From Clostridiaceae bacterium (lineage in GTDB: Bacteria > Bacillota > Clostridia > Clostridiales > Clostridiaceae), in assembly GCA_902363375.1 (NCBI GenBank), contig CABIZX010000004.1, forward strand, positions 124,001 to 188,000: a stretch of DNA of 64,000 nucleotides. The letters are read 5' to 3'. This document shows, in pieces, positions 27,501-37,114 of this stretch. The number at the start of each line of letters is the position of its first letter. The first letter of the stretch is position 1. The notes beneath the pieces were generated by a model. The model saw only the letters and a program-made list of their open reading frames with translations. It did no database searches and had not been told where the DNA came from. Both the position numbers and the translations under genes were made by a program.

Positions 27501-30500
27501 GACTTTATTCCTTTTGCTATAAGATTATCCTCTAAACTTAGTGAGGATTTCAAAATACTTTCTTCTAAAATAACATTTTCTTGATAGGCTCTTGACTTAC
27601 TCATTACCTCATCTTTAGAATTTCCTGTTATTGTGATATATTTTATTACCTTACTTTCCCCTTTATTAATTCTTACTTTCCTCTTAATTGCAATTATAGG
27701 ATCTAATACATTTCCTATATTATTTTTTAAAGGGTTATTTTCTTGTAGTGCAATAGGATTAGCCTTTGAATTATTTCTCCCTATAAAACTTAGTCTTGCG
27801 GTATCATACTCTATTGGAAAATCGCATTCACACATGGTACTTTCAATAGTATATATATCTTTTTCTTTTTCACTACGTGGTCTACGTTTTGCAAGTATTC
27901 CATTTAAATCATCTATATATTCTGTAGTTATAAATAGATTTCCAAATGCAGGATGTGCTATATCTCCATTATATCCTTGCAAAACTATTTCACTATAACT
28001 AGTAACTTCTATTATTCTTTCTTCATCACTATTATTTTTTATGCATATTGTCCTTATTTCACAATTATCTTCAGGAATTACTTGAATGGTAGTATTTAAT
28101 TCAAGCTCCTTCCACACTTTTACGAACTCTGCCTTATATAAATAAAAATTCACTTCATATTTATCTCCTTGCTCCTTGCAAGGTTCGTAGGTGGAAGATG
28201 TATATTCATTGGTAGTAGAATCTTTAATATAGAAAAACTTTCCCCAGCTACTATGGATCAAATCCTCTTTCCATCTATATATCATAATATCTTTAAACTT
28301 AGAATAGCCACCACCTGCAGTATTTAATAAGATATTATAGTTGCTATTCCCTAAGATTGTAGTTTCTGGGTATTTACTTTCTCCAAAGTTAAATGTCCTA
28401 CGTATTGAATATTGTCTTTGTAATTCCCTAATTAATTCTGGTTTATCCTGACGCCTATCGTAAACTACATTTTTGCTTATTTTTTCTTGAAGCAATATTT
28501 CTGTAGCTTTAATCATAGGAATTCTATGGAATCTTTCTTGAAGAATATTATTATTCATTACATTGTCTAATGCTAGCATACTCATACCTAAATGGTGTAT
28601 CATATAACATTTTACTATTTCAAACTTTTTATTTTTTACTCTTTTATTTGTATAGTCTATAGCTTCATAAAATCCATAACGGCCTTCACATTTAAGTGCT
28701 AATAATTCTTTTATATTTTTCATAGATCTAGGTATATTCTCCATAAGCCCCATTATAGTAGAATATGGTGATACTACTAGTTCTTCATCTAATCCGCTCT
28801 TAATTCCAACCTTAGGTACTCCAAAGGCTTTATATTGATAATTTAAATCCACATCAAATTTAAAGTAAGCACTTTCTGATATTCCAAAAGGTACACTTTC
28901 TTTATTACAATATTTAATCTGGCCTTCTATTACAGATCTATAAGTTTCATCTAACATAGAATTTCTATAATTTTTCATTAAAATCCTTGGCATAAAATAT
29001 TCAAACATGGTTCCACTCCAACTAGCTAATCCCTTTCTACCATACATTAAAGTTAAAGCTCTATTTAAAGTAAACCAATGCGATGTTGGAACTATTCCTT
29101 TTGCCACTGCTATAAAACTTGTAGTTCTAGCTTCTGAAGCCAATAAATCATAATAGTTACTACTTAATGTAGAATTATCCACATCATAACCTATATGAAA
29201 TAACTTCCTTTCCTCACTATATAAAAATTTAAAATCTGTATCATCTATAATCTTTTTTAATCTATCCTCAACTTGGTCAAATTCTTGTAAAAGTAAGCCT
29301 ATTCTTTCTTTACATAAGTCTATACTTTTATTTATTCTTTCTAACTGAAATTCATTTAAATTTTTCGATACAACATTAAAATCTTTTATAATGCTTTGTA
29401 TACGGCTTAAACTATCAATACTAATAACTCTGACTATGTTTTCATATTTATCTTGAGGCAGTAATTTTATATCTTCTATAAATGGAAATAAGAATTCTAT
29501 CTCCATCAAATAATCTGTTATATTATTTAATAATTTTTTATTCCAATAAGACTCATCTATTTTTTCTATATCTTCCTCTACAATATCTTTGAAGTTATTA
29601 AGTATATTATAGAAAGTTAAAACATCCTTTCCTTCTTTTTTTATTTGCTCAGTTGCTGTAAAATATAAATATTTTTTTCTTTCATCGTGTAACTCATCCA
29701 TTGCAAGGCATATGGTATCCTCAATTCCCTTAACCCTATGATTAAAGTAAGGAGTATTTTTTAATTCTTTTAAAGTTTCTTCTATAGTATATAAATAGGA
29801 TATTAAATTTCCACTATCTACTGTTGACACATATCTTGGTGATAATGGTATCAAAGTCTTAACATCATACCAATTATAAAAATGTCCTTTATAGGTTTCT
29901 AATTTGCTCAAAGAATCTATTGTTTTGTTTAAATTTTCTATAACTTTAACTACTCCAATATATCCCATATCTATAGCAACTATGTTAGATATTAGTGTCA
30001 TTCCTATATTAGTAGGTGATGTTCTCATTGCTAAACCTCTATATGGCTCTTCTTGATAATTATCTCCTCCTAAATAATTAGTTTCCTCAGTAACAAAATC
30101 TTCAAAATATGCCCATATTCTTCTTGTTAATTTCCTTAAAATATTATTATCTTCTTCATTTAACTTTACCGTTTCATCATTAATATTCTGTCCTATAATA
30201 TAAGCTATAGCTGGACTAATAACCCATATAATACAACTTGGTATCATTACATAAAAAGTCTCTATTCCATTACTCCATGCTACAACCATAATTATTAAAG
30301 CTATAATTATTTCTTGCCACATATACTTAAAATAACTACTAATATTTTTTCCTGATGTTCTCTCTGCTTCTTCAGCGGTTTGCCACTGAAGTAAGCCTCT
30401 TTTACTTACTACCAATCTGTATAAAGTTCTTATAATAGAATCAAGCATTAAATAAGCTTTAAATGGAAGAAATGCATATATAAAGAATACTTGCTTTAAA

Positions 30501-33151
30501 GCCATCTGGAAATTTTGTATTTTTCCACTTAAACTTATCCCTTTTACAGGTGAAACCATATTTTCTGATATATCAAATAGTATAGGCGTTATCAAGGCAA
30601 TAAAAGCTGCCATATACCACTTATTAATGCCATCTGGAAGAATTCCACCTAATGAGCAAAGTAATAAGATTAACATAGAAGGTGATATTAAACTTCTTCT
30701 TAAATTATCTAACATCTTCCACTTAGATAATCTATTTAATTTATTTTTTTCAAACATGAAAGGTAAAAGCTGCCAATCGCCTCTAACCCACCTATGAAGC
30801 CTCTTAGAACTTGCAATAAAAGTTGATGGATATCCATCTATTAACTCTATATCTGTAAGTAAAGCTGTCCTTGCTAGTGACCCCTCTAGTAAATCATGAC
30901 TAAGAACTTGATTTTCTTTAATTTGTCCATGAAGTGCTTTTGTAAATACATCCACATCATATATAGCTTTGCCAGTAAAAATTCCTTCTCCAAAAAGGTC
31001 TTGATATACATCAGATATAGCAAATGTATATTTATCAATACCTGTTTCTCCTGAAAACACCTTAGAAAAATAAGTTTTATTGGCACTTTCTAAATTCACA
31101 GAAACCCTTGGCTGCATTACGCCATAGCCTCTCCACACTATTCCCTTTTCATTTATATAAGCTTTATTTAATGGATGCATCATGGCTCCAATTAAGCTCT
31201 TTGCAGATTCTCTTGGAAGTATTGTATCTCCATCTAAAGTTATCACATATCTTACTGATTCAAGCTTTTCTGCACCTTCACTAAAAATAGTATAAGAAGT
31301 ATTTTTATCTCCCCTTATAAACTTATTAAATTCTTCTAATTTTCCTCTTTTTCTTTCCCATCCAAGCCACTTATCTTCCTTTTCATTAAATTTTCTATGT
31401 CTACATAAGAAGAAAAAATGATTACTATTTCCTTTGTATTTTATATTTAAATTATTAATTTCATTTATGCAAAATTCAGCTATTACATCATCTTCTGCCT
31501 CTTTTTCTCTATCGCTATCTTTAAAATCTCCTAATAGAGCAAAATATAAATTTTTATCTTTATTTCCCAAGTAATAAGTTTCTAAACTTGAAATTAAAGT
31601 TTTAGCTTTCTCTATACTTTCTATTAGTGTAGGTACTACCACACATGTCGTTCCTACTTTAGGTATTTCCTTAGAAATATCAATTTTAGGTAATAAATTA
31701 GGTGTACTTAACTTAGTAATACTCCAATTTAATATAGATATTACAACCTCACTAAGCGGTATTATAGTAACTAATATAGCCAATATATATTTAACTATTG
31801 ATATATTGGTGTCATTTAAATAACTCCAAGTTACAAAGATTCCTAATAATATGGCTGTTAAGATACCTATAGTACCTATGTATATACCAACTGCTTTTCC
31901 TTTTATTAAATTTTTTAGTTTCTCGAATCCTTTAAAATCAATATTTAAAAGAGAATTCAATTTTTCTCTTCCAATGTCAATTAGATAGTATCCAACATGA
32001 TTTTCAAATTCTTTTCCACTATTTTTTTCTGCACATTGTAATACTTTTCTAGCTAAAAAGGTTTCAGAAATTTTATTTTGTCTAGCTATTTTTTCTACAG
32101 TATGCCTATAATAATCCTTAGAGTAAAAATCCATAGTACTGTAAACCTCAGACGGATCTTTACTTAATATTTCTTCAACCTTACTATTACTACTAAATAC
32201 ATCTTCCCAGTTTATATTCTCTAAATTTCTAAGTCCTGTAATACTACTACTAATAGCTGTAGAGTAAATACCATCAATTTTATTAGCGTCTGTTATAATT
32301 CTATCTATACTAATTTCATTTTCGCTTAATTTATCCTCTATCCATAAATTTAAATCTTCATAATTAACTCCATTATCTCTTAAAACTTTTATTAAAGCAT
32401 CAGCAAAATATTCTGTGAATCTAATATTATTCTCTGCTATAAAATCCATGGCTCTCTTCATATTATCTTCATTATGATACTTAATAATTCTATCTGCTAA
32501 TTCTTCACCTCTATGCCTATCATTAGCCTTATTAACTATAAAAGTAGCACTTCTTCCTATGAATTCTATATAAGAAATTTTAAGCATTATAGGTAAGGCC
32601 CATAATTCTCCCATAGTCAATATTGTTGTATTTTGATATTTGGATAAAAATGCACTTATATTTTCTATCGATACTTTATCCTTATAGAATCCAAGAATTT
32701 CTCTAGATATAGCATAAATTCTTGGATACCCCTTTAAACTTCCGCTTTTTAATATTGGCAAAGATTTAAGATACTTTTTTGATAAGTGCTTTTTTATAAA
32801 CTTATACTCTTTTTCAATAACATAAATATTATCTAATATCCATTGTGTTCCTTTTATTTTTCTATATTCTCTATCTTCATCTATCTCAAATAAGTCATGA
32901 CATTTTAGTATATTATTATAATATTTATCTAAATTAGAAATTAAATCAGTCCTACTTTTTCTTTCAATTTCTCTATGGTCTCTAGCAATATTATCAATAG
33001 CATACTCTAACTTATCTTTATTTTCTGCTAAAAAACTATTGTCATTGATTTCAATATAAGCTCTCCGCTTATTTTTATTCTTAATTAAAAACATAAAAAG
33101 AACTATGCTTAATATAAGCGTTAAATTTATTAAAATAAATACATAATCCAT
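24524..33151 (-). CDS. Cyclic beta-1,2-glucan synthase (NdvB/ChvB type)
   Basis: A 2,875-residue membrane enzyme. It has an N-terminal helix (about 4-22), two helices near 440-500, a GT84 glycosyltransferase domain with TLDGDT (Asp640/Asp642) and the QxxRW-equivalent HRWVRGDW (786-793), then a cluster of helices (about 810-1000). A glycoamylase-like/cyclising region follows (WSGTMFEYFMPRI and SESAYFKFDVDLNYQYKAFG, near 1400-1440). The C-terminal GH94-like domain carries GDWNDGM (Asp2561). The family builds linear beta-1,2-glucan from UDP-glucose on the protein itself, cyclises it and trims it. The length equals that of full-size enzymes. The start is ATG 33151 after AAAGGGG. No NdvA/ChvA-type exporter gene is adjacent. 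Confidence 0.92.
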   Translation of the reverse strand: MDYVFILINLTLILSIVLFMFLIKNKNKRRAYIEINDNSFLAENKDKLEYAIDNIARDHREIERKSRTDLISNLDKYYNNILKCHDLFEIDEDREYRKIKGTQWILDNIYVIEKEYKFIKKHLSKKYLKSLPILKSGSLKGYPRIYAISREILGFYKDKVSIENISAFLSKYQNTTILTMGELWALPIMLKISYIEFIGRSATFIVNKANDRHRGEELADRIIKYHNEDNMKRAMDFIAENNIRFTEYFADALIKVLRDNGVNYEDLNLWIEDKLSENEISIDRIITDANKIDGIYSTAISSSITGLRNLENINWEDVFSSNSKVEEILSKDPSEVYSTMDFYSKDYYRHTVEKIARQNKISETFLARKVLQCAEKNSGKEFENHVGYYLIDIGREKLNSLLNIDFKGFEKLKNLIKGKAVGIYIGTIGILTAILLGIFVTWSYLNDTNISIVKYILAILVTIIPLSEVVISILNWSITKLSTPNLLPKIDISKEIPKVGTTCVVVPTLIESIEKAKTLISSLETYYLGNKDKNLYFALLGDFKDSDREKEAEDDVIAEFCINEINNLNIKYKGNSNHFFFLCRHRKFNEKEDKWLGWERKRGKLEEFNKFIRGDKNTSYTIFSEGAEKLESVRYVITLDGDTILPRESAKSLIGAMMHPLNKAYINEKGIVWRGYGVMQPRVSVNLESANKTYFSKVFSGETGIDKYTFAISDVYQDLFGEGIFTGKAIYDVDVFTKALHGQIKENQVLSHDLLEGSLARTALLTDIELIDGYPSTFIASSKRLHRWVRGDWQLLPFMFEKNKLNRLSKWKMLDNLRRSLISPSMLILLLCSLGGILPDGINKWYMAAFIALITPILFDISENMVSPVKGISLSGKIQNFQMALKQVFFIYAFLPFKAYLMLDSIIRTLYRLVVSKRGLLQWQTAEEAERTSGKNISSYFKYMWQEIIIALIIMVVAWSNGIETFYVMIPSCIIWVISPAIAYIIGQNINDETVKLNEEDNNILRKLTRRIWAYFEDFVTEETNYLGGDNYQEEPYRGLAMRTSPTNIGMTLISNIVAIDMGYIGVVKVIENLNKTIDSLSKLETYKGHFYNWYDVKTLIPLSPRYVSTVDSGNLISYLYTIEETLKELKNTPYFNHRVKGIEDTICLAMDELHDERKKYLYFTATEQIKKEGKDVLTFYNILNNFKDIVEEDIEKIDESYWNKKLLNNITDYLMEIEFLFPFIEDIKLLPQDKYENIVRVISIDSLSRIQSIIKDFNVVSKNLNEFQLERINKSIDLCKERIGLLLQEFDQVEDRLKKIIDDTDFKFLYSEERKLFHIGYDVDNSTLSSNYYDLLASEARTTSFIAVAKGIVPTSHWFTLNRALTLMYGRKGLASWSGTMFEYFMPRILMKNYRNSMLDETYRSVIEGQIKYCNKESVPFGISESAYFKFDVDLNYQYKAFGVPKVGIKSGLDEELVVSPYSTIMGLMENIPRSMKNIKELLALKCEGRYGFYEAIDYTNKRVKNKKFEIVKCYMIHHLGMSMLALDNVMNNNILQERFHRIPMIKATEILLQEKISKNVVYDRRQDKPELIRELQRQYSIRRTFNFGESKYPETTILGNSNYNILLNTAGGGYSKFKDIMIYRWKEDLIHSSWGKFFYIKDSTTNEYTSSTYEPCKEQGDKYEVNFYLYKAEFVKVWKELELNTTIQVIPEDNCEIRTICIKNNSDEERIIEVTSYSEIVLQGYNGDIAHPAFGNLFITTEYIDDLNGILAKRRPRSEKEKDIYTIESTMCECDFPIEYDTARLSFIGRNNSKANPIALQENNPLKNNIGNVLDPIIAIKRKVRINKGESKVIKYITITGNSKDEVMSKSRAYQENVILEESILKSSLSLEDNLIAKGIKSTQAVIYEKIGSSILFNNQTYTKRLNNLMNLNRDQRNLWSYGISGDLPIVLLTVNKEKESDVLRQLIDCHNYLEDKGLKFDIVVINEEEISYEKPLDNALKRIILNSSLNGRENTSGGIFIISNENMPREDLNLFYSIAAIIIKGEEGVLWKQIDRTMENETYKDTSRGYLWEAHEIELDKFNYEHNNIPKLDTSELHFYNGYGGFNSEGEYTIILKDRESTPAPWINVIANNNRFGFNISESGSSYTWYKNSREFKITPWNNDFIEDTLSEVLYLEEESKIWSITPEPMRDDGEYIITHGLGYSKFTHCINGISGEVTFFSAKEKSAKFIRVSLKNLDNKNRNIGITYVARLCLGDLREKNYKKIYTVINNEKKFIYGKNPYSSNFSSSHAYLKIIGGVNESFSGDERDFIVSRESIEVLYEKRNDKLSGKCGSGLEPVLSEKAYLNIGPHEEKSIVIILGAEESIDEIQNTLEEFSSISRVEKELKEVREYWRNLINNINIKTEDKALDFMINGWLPYETISCRLFSRTAFYQCGGAYGFRDQLQDSIPMIYINPEITRNQILYSATRQFEEGDVQHWWHPVVDSGIRTRFSDDLLWLPYVTCIYVKATGDYGILDEEVGYLKDEPLKEGEDERYNVSPKSDLKESLYKHCIRAIDRSLKFGPHNIPLMGSGDWNDGMSTVGNKGKGESIWLGWFIYSILKDFKDICSYKKDEEYYKKSIKVMEFVRENLETYGWDGNWYKRAYFDDGTPLGSHENQECKIDALSQCWSVISEAGNEERANIAMSSLEKYLVKPKEKIILLLSPPFDNSSLKPGYIKGYVPGVRENGGQYTHGVTWVALALAKLGRGEEAYNIYSMLNPINHSLTTKEADIFKTEPYVMAADVYSVKPHEGRGGWSWYTGSSGWMYTIALEYILGFKLIERKGFKIKPCLPEKIKEYSIDYKYKDAIYHIKVRKSNISTIILDGSVLEGETIPLLPNGEHEVKVNFKINI

Positions 33152-33265
33152 GGTGCTAACCCCTTTCAACGATGCTCAATTATTATTATTGCCAAATTAG
33201 CACAAATCTATAATCGTAAATCTTCTTATCTAATCTTTCTTCAATGTTTACTCTTATTTTATACA

Positions 33266-33315
33266 AAAGCCACCTAAAAATAGTAACTTATCCTCTACTA
33301 TTCTTAGATGGCTTC
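33266..33315 (-). terminator. Terminator of the MBL hydrolase gene
   Basis: AAGCCACCTAAAAATAGTA and TACTATTCTTAGATGGCTT form a 19-bp arm pair with two mismatches; the minus-strand product ends in CTTTTG. Confidence 0.75.
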
Positions 33316-33332
33316 TCTTATAATCTTATATT

Positions 33333-34322
33333 TTATTTAGATTTTCCTTTTGTTAAGCCTTTATAACTACCAGGCTTTACATTAAATTTAACTTCTGCTC
33401 CATTACTAGTAGCAATTATTGTTCCTTGCTCGTCTGTTCTATAGACTTTTATTCCTTTATTTTTTAATCTATCCATTACGTTTTGTCTTGGATGTCCATA
33501 ATCATTATCTTGTCCTACAGTAATTACCCCATAGGTTGGATTAACCTTATTTAAAAACTCTTCACTAGTAGAAGTATGGCTTCCATGATGTCCAAGCTTT
33601 AACACTGTAGACTTTAAATTAAATCCTTTATTTATCATTTCTTTTTCCGATACTGTTTCTGCATCTCCTGTAAATAAGAATGAAGTGTCTCCATATTCTA
33701 GTTTAATTACAATAGAGTACTCATTCATATCTTCGTAACTTTCACTATTAGGTGCAAATATAGTACATGTACTATCCCCTACTGTAAATTTTTCTTCCAC
33801 TTTAGGTACTGTGAAATTTAGTTTTTTTGATTTTGCTGAAGCTACAACATCCTTAAATGTTTTAGTTGTGGCTGTTACCTTAGGCATATACAGCGTACCT
33901 ATATTAAAATTATCTATAACTTTATCCAATCCTCCAATATGATCTTCATGAGGATGAGTTCCAATTACATACTTTAAATTTTTAATATTATTTTCTTTAA
34001 TATAATTTACAACCAAATCACTATCAGCATTATTTCCTGCATCAATAAGCATATATTCATCTTTATTTTCTATTAGAATACTATCTGCTTGCCCAACATC
34101 TATAAAATGAACCTTAAGTTCCCCATTAACTGATATATTTTCATTTTTATCATTTTTATGGTTTTCCTTAGTACTTTCCCCTTGCAGCACGGTAACAGTA
34201 TCATTATTTACATCAATTTTGTCTTCTACAGTGCTTCCTATAAAGCCTCCTGTTAAGAATATTATAGCAAGTGTAATTATTATGCTTACTAATTTGTTAT
34301 TTGGTTTATGTCTTACTCCCAT
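33333..34322 (-). CDS. ComEC-C-like metallo-beta-lactamase-fold hydrolase, membrane anchored
   Basis: About 329 residues: an N-terminal transmembrane or signal segment (LVSIIITLAIIFLTGGFIG, about residues 11-29), a polar linker, then an MBL domain from about 75. Motifs are LKVHFIDVGQADSILIE (the ComEC/Rec2 C-domain signature), THPHEDHIGG (metal site HxHxDH), LFTGDAE, LGHHGSHTS and YGHPR. Stand-alone proteins of this kind are extracytoplasmic hydrolases, probably nucleases or phosphodiesterases. They are not the ComEC DNA channel itself, since the channel domain is missing. The start is ATG 34322 after AGGAGAAG. It is monocistronic with its own terminator. Confidence 0.85.
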   Translation of the reverse strand: MGVRHKPNNKLVSIIITLAIIFLTGGFIGSTVEDKIDVNNDTVTVLQGESTKENHKNDKNENISVNGELKVHFIDVGQADSILIENKDEYMLIDAGNNADSDLVVNYIKENNIKNLKYVIGTHPHEDHIGGLDKVIDNFNIGTLYMPKVTATTKTFKDVVASAKSKKLNFTVPKVEEKFTVGDSTCTIFAPNSESYEDMNEYSIVIKLEYGDTSFLFTGDAETVSEKEMINKGFNLKSTVLKLGHHGSHTSTSEEFLNKVNPTYGVITVGQDNDYGHPRQNVMDRLKNKGIKVYRTDEQGTIIATSNGAEVKFNVKPGSYKGLTKGKSK

Positions 34323-34363
34323 GTCATCACTTCTCCTGATTATCATTGTATCTTTTGTTCAAT

Positions 34364-34404
34364 ATATAAACTCCTTCCCACATATATGTTAGAAGGAGTT
34401 TATA
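34364..34404 (-). terminator. Terminator of the M18 aminopeptidase gene
   Basis: TAAACTCCTTC (34367-34377) and GAAGGAGTTTA (34392-34402) form a perfect 11-bp stem with a 14-base loop. Confidence 0.75.
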
Positions 34405-34407
34405 CAT

Positions 34408-35709
34408 CTATATTCTATAAAATTCTTCAAAGGATTTTGTTACATAAGTATGGTCCTTAACTCCAGCAAACTCTCTTACAGAGTGCATAGCAAGAGTTGG
34501 ATTTCCAATATCTACAGAACGTATATTTAAATGTGTTGAAGATATTGGTCCTATAGTTGAACCACCTCTTAAATCTGAGCGATTTACAAATTTTTGTACT
34601 GGTACTCCAGATTTTTTACAAATTGCTTCATATACAGCTGAAGAATCAGAATCACTAGTATATGCACAATTTGCATTTATCTTTATAACAGGACCTTTAT
34701 TTATAATTGGTCTATTAGTTGGATCTGCCTTTTCTGGACTATTAGGATGAACTGCATGAGCATTATCTGCTGATATAATAAATGATTTGCTAAGCGCTCT
34801 AAAGAATTCTTCTCTGCCTTTTCCTAGGCAAACAACTATTCTCTCTAGTATGTTAGCTAACATATCTGAATCTGCCCCTTGTTTTGTAGCACTGCCAACT
34901 TCTTCATTATCAAAGCATACCATTACATTTATACCTTGAGTTATTGGCGCCCCTTTAAGAGCTTCAATTCCAGCATGAACCATTTGAAGATCATCTAATC
35001 TACTTGAAGATATAAATTCATCTTTTAGTCCCACAATACATCCTTTTTCAAATTCATAAAGGAATAAGTCAAAATCTATAATCTCTTCCTTATTTACCTT
35101 TAATTCCTCTGCTAATATGTTTAATAAAGCATTATCTTTTTCTAATTCTTCTGTTACCATTGCTAATAATGGTAATGTATCCTTTTGTGGATTTAACTCT
35201 CCACCAGAATTAGCTTCTCTATTCATATGAATTGCTAGGCTAGGTATTATTAATATTGGTTTCTTTATGTTAACTAATCTTAACTCTGGATTAAGTAAAT
35301 TTTCACCTTTTAATGCAACTCTACCTGCTATAGATAAAGGTCTATCCATCCATGTGCTTCTTATTAACCCACCATAAATTTCTGTATTTAGCTTTACATA
35401 ATTATTTTCTGATATAATTTCACTGTTAGGCTTTACTCTAAATGTAGGAGAATCTGTATGTGCACCTATAATTTTAAAGCCTTGCTCTTCGATCTCTCCT
35501 TCTCCTACAGTAAAAGCTATTAGTGCAGAATCATTTTGAGTTGTATAATACTTTCCACCCTTTTCTAAATTCCATTTTTCCTCTGGTTTTAGCTCTTTAA
35601 AATTACTATTTTTAAGCGAATTTTTAATATTTTTCACTGCATGAAAAGCAGTAGGACTATCGTACAAAAAATCTATAAGTTCTTTTGCAAAATTTAATTC
35701 CTTAGACAT
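34408..35709 (-). CDS. M18 family aminopeptidase
   Basis: A 433-residue zinc aminopeptidase of the M18 family (aspartyl aminopeptidase/LapB-like). Metal and catalytic residues are visible in GAHTDSP (near residue 82), SSRLDDLQMV (near 230), CFDNEEVGS (near 262), and a C-terminal HSVREFAG histidine near 412. It works in the cytoplasm on peptides with N-terminal acidic or neutral residues, probably as a dodecamer. The start is ATG 35709 behind GGGGGG. It fits the peptide-use theme of this part of the window (OPT transporter and dipeptide epimerase 6 kb away) but is a separate transcript. Confidence 0.92.
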   Translation of the reverse strand: MSKELNFAKELIDFLYDSPTAFHAVKNIKNSLKNSNFKELKPEEKWNLEKGGKYYTTQNDSALIAFTVGEGEIEEQGFKIIGAHTDSPTFRVKPNSEIISENNYVKLNTEIYGGLIRSTWMDRPLSIAGRVALKGENLLNPELRLVNIKKPILIIPSLAIHMNREANSGGELNPQKDTLPLLAMVTEELEKDNALLNILAEELKVNKEEIIDFDLFLYEFEKGCIVGLKDEFISSSRLDDLQMVHAGIEALKGAPITQGINVMVCFDNEEVGSATKQGADSDMLANILERIVVCLGKGREEFFRALSKSFIISADNAHAVHPNSPEKADPTNRPIINKGPVIKINANCAYTSDSDSSAVYEAICKKSGVPVQKFVNRSDLRGGSTIGPISSTHLNIRSVDIGNPTLAMHSVREFAGVKDHTYVTKSFEEFYRI

Positions 35710-35858
35710 AATTACCCCCCCATTTAAATAAAATACTAATGATATTATACCAAACTTTTACTACATTTCCTACGAATTTTACAATTTTCCTTAATTGATG
35801 TTAGCTTCTCGTGTTATACTATAATTATAATAAAAATATTGATAGTGAGGTGTAGTAA

Positions 35859-37037
35859 TTGATTTCTCAAGCACTTATAAAAAAGTTCATTAGTAATAGT
35901 GAAGATATTAAAAATAAAAAAGTTAGAGAACGTTATGGATATCTTGGAGGAATTGTAGGTATTTTAATAAATATAATTTTATTTACCATTAAAATTACAT
36001 CAGGACTTTTAGTTAATAGTATTGCTGTAATTGCTGATGCCTTTAATAATCTTTCAGATGTAGGGGCTTCTTTAGTAACTATCTTTGGATTTAAACTTTC
36101 AAATAAACCAGCAGATAAGGAACATCCTTTTGGCCATGGGAGAATTGAATATATTTCCGGACTTATAGTAGCCTTTTTAGTAATATTAGTTGGTATTCAA
36201 TTCATAAAAAGTTCTTTTGATAGAATTAGAAATCCTGTTCCTGTAGAATTCTCATTAGTTCCTTTTCTTCTTTTAATAATATCAATTTTATTCAAAGTAT
36301 GGCTAAGTAAATTCTATAAGAATATAGGTAATAAAATAAATTCCTCTGCTCTTAAAGCTTCTTCTGTAGACTCACTCAGTGATGTAATCTCTTCTAGTAC
36401 AGTGGTTATATCTTTATTAATTTCTAAGTTTACAGTAATACCTATAGACGGATATATAGGTTTAGCTGTTTCCTTAGTAATTCTTTACGCTGGATATAAC
36501 TTAATTAAGGATACTTTAAATCCTCTACTTGGAGTTGCTCCTGATGAAGATTTAGTTGAAGATATCCATAGAATGTTGCTTTCCTATGAACATATAGATG
36601 GTACCCATGATTTACTAGTTCACAACTATGGTCCTGGAAGAATAATTGCTTCTATTCACGCTGAAATTCCTCTTGATATATCTGTAGTGGCTGCCCATGA
36701 AGTTATAGATAGAGCGGAAAAGGAAATTTCCGCTGAATTAGGTATATATCTACTTATTCACATGGATCCAGTAACTACAAATGATGAAGAAATTCTCAGT
36801 GCCAAAAGAGAGTTAGAGGAGGTCTTAAGCAAAATTCCGCATGTATCTTCATTTCATGATTTTAGAGTAGTTGGTGAGGGTGATTATAAAAACTTGATTT
36901 TTGATGTAGTAGTTACAAATGACTTTATAATAACTCAAGACTCAGAACTTAGGTTACAAAAACAAATAAATGAAGAAATTAAGCGTATTTCTCCAAGACA
37001 TAACGCTATAATCACTGTAGATGCCTCCTTCATATAA
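35859..37037 (+). CDS. Cation diffusion facilitator family transporter
   Basis: A 392-residue CDF metal/proton antiporter with six transmembrane helices (between about 28 and 220) and a C-terminal cytoplasmic domain (about 230-300) followed by a second ACT-like/MTP-type extension (about 305-390). Metal-site residues lie in IADAFNNLSD (helix 2) and SSVDSLSDVISS (helix 5), with HPFGHGRIEY in the loop. The Asp-rich sites are typical of Mn/Fe/Zn members, but specificity cannot be assigned. The start is TTG 35859, 8 bases after GTGAGG; no ATG fits better. The C-terminal domain is longer than in minimal CDF proteins. Confidence 0.9.
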   Translation: MISQALIKKFISNSEDIKNKKVRERYGYLGGIVGILINIILFTIKITSGLLVNSIAVIADAFNNLSDVGASLVTIFGFKLSNKPADKEHPFGHGRIEYISGLIVAFLVILVGIQFIKSSFDRIRNPVPVEFSLVPFLLLIISILFKVWLSKFYKNIGNKINSSALKASSVDSLSDVISSSTVVISLLISKFTVIPIDGYIGLAVSLVILYAGYNLIKDTLNPLLGVAPDEDLVEDIHRMLLSYEHIDGTHDLLVHNYGPGRIIASIHAEIPLDISVVAAHEVIDRAEKEISAELGIYLLIHMDPVTTNDEEILSAKRELEEVLSKIPHVSSFHDFRVVGEGDYKNLIFDVVVTNDFIITQDSELRLQKQINEEIKRISPRHNAIITVDASFI

Positions 37038-37114
37038 TTAATCTACGCTTTTCGTTAACCTTTTTTAAGTTTTTTAATATTATGATAATGTAGAAAATCA
37101 TTGGAGGTTTAATT

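Noticed and set aside
27633..27998. A 121-codon open frame antisense to the glucan synthase gene
   Set aside because: No ribosome binding site; the minus-strand gene is unambiguous.
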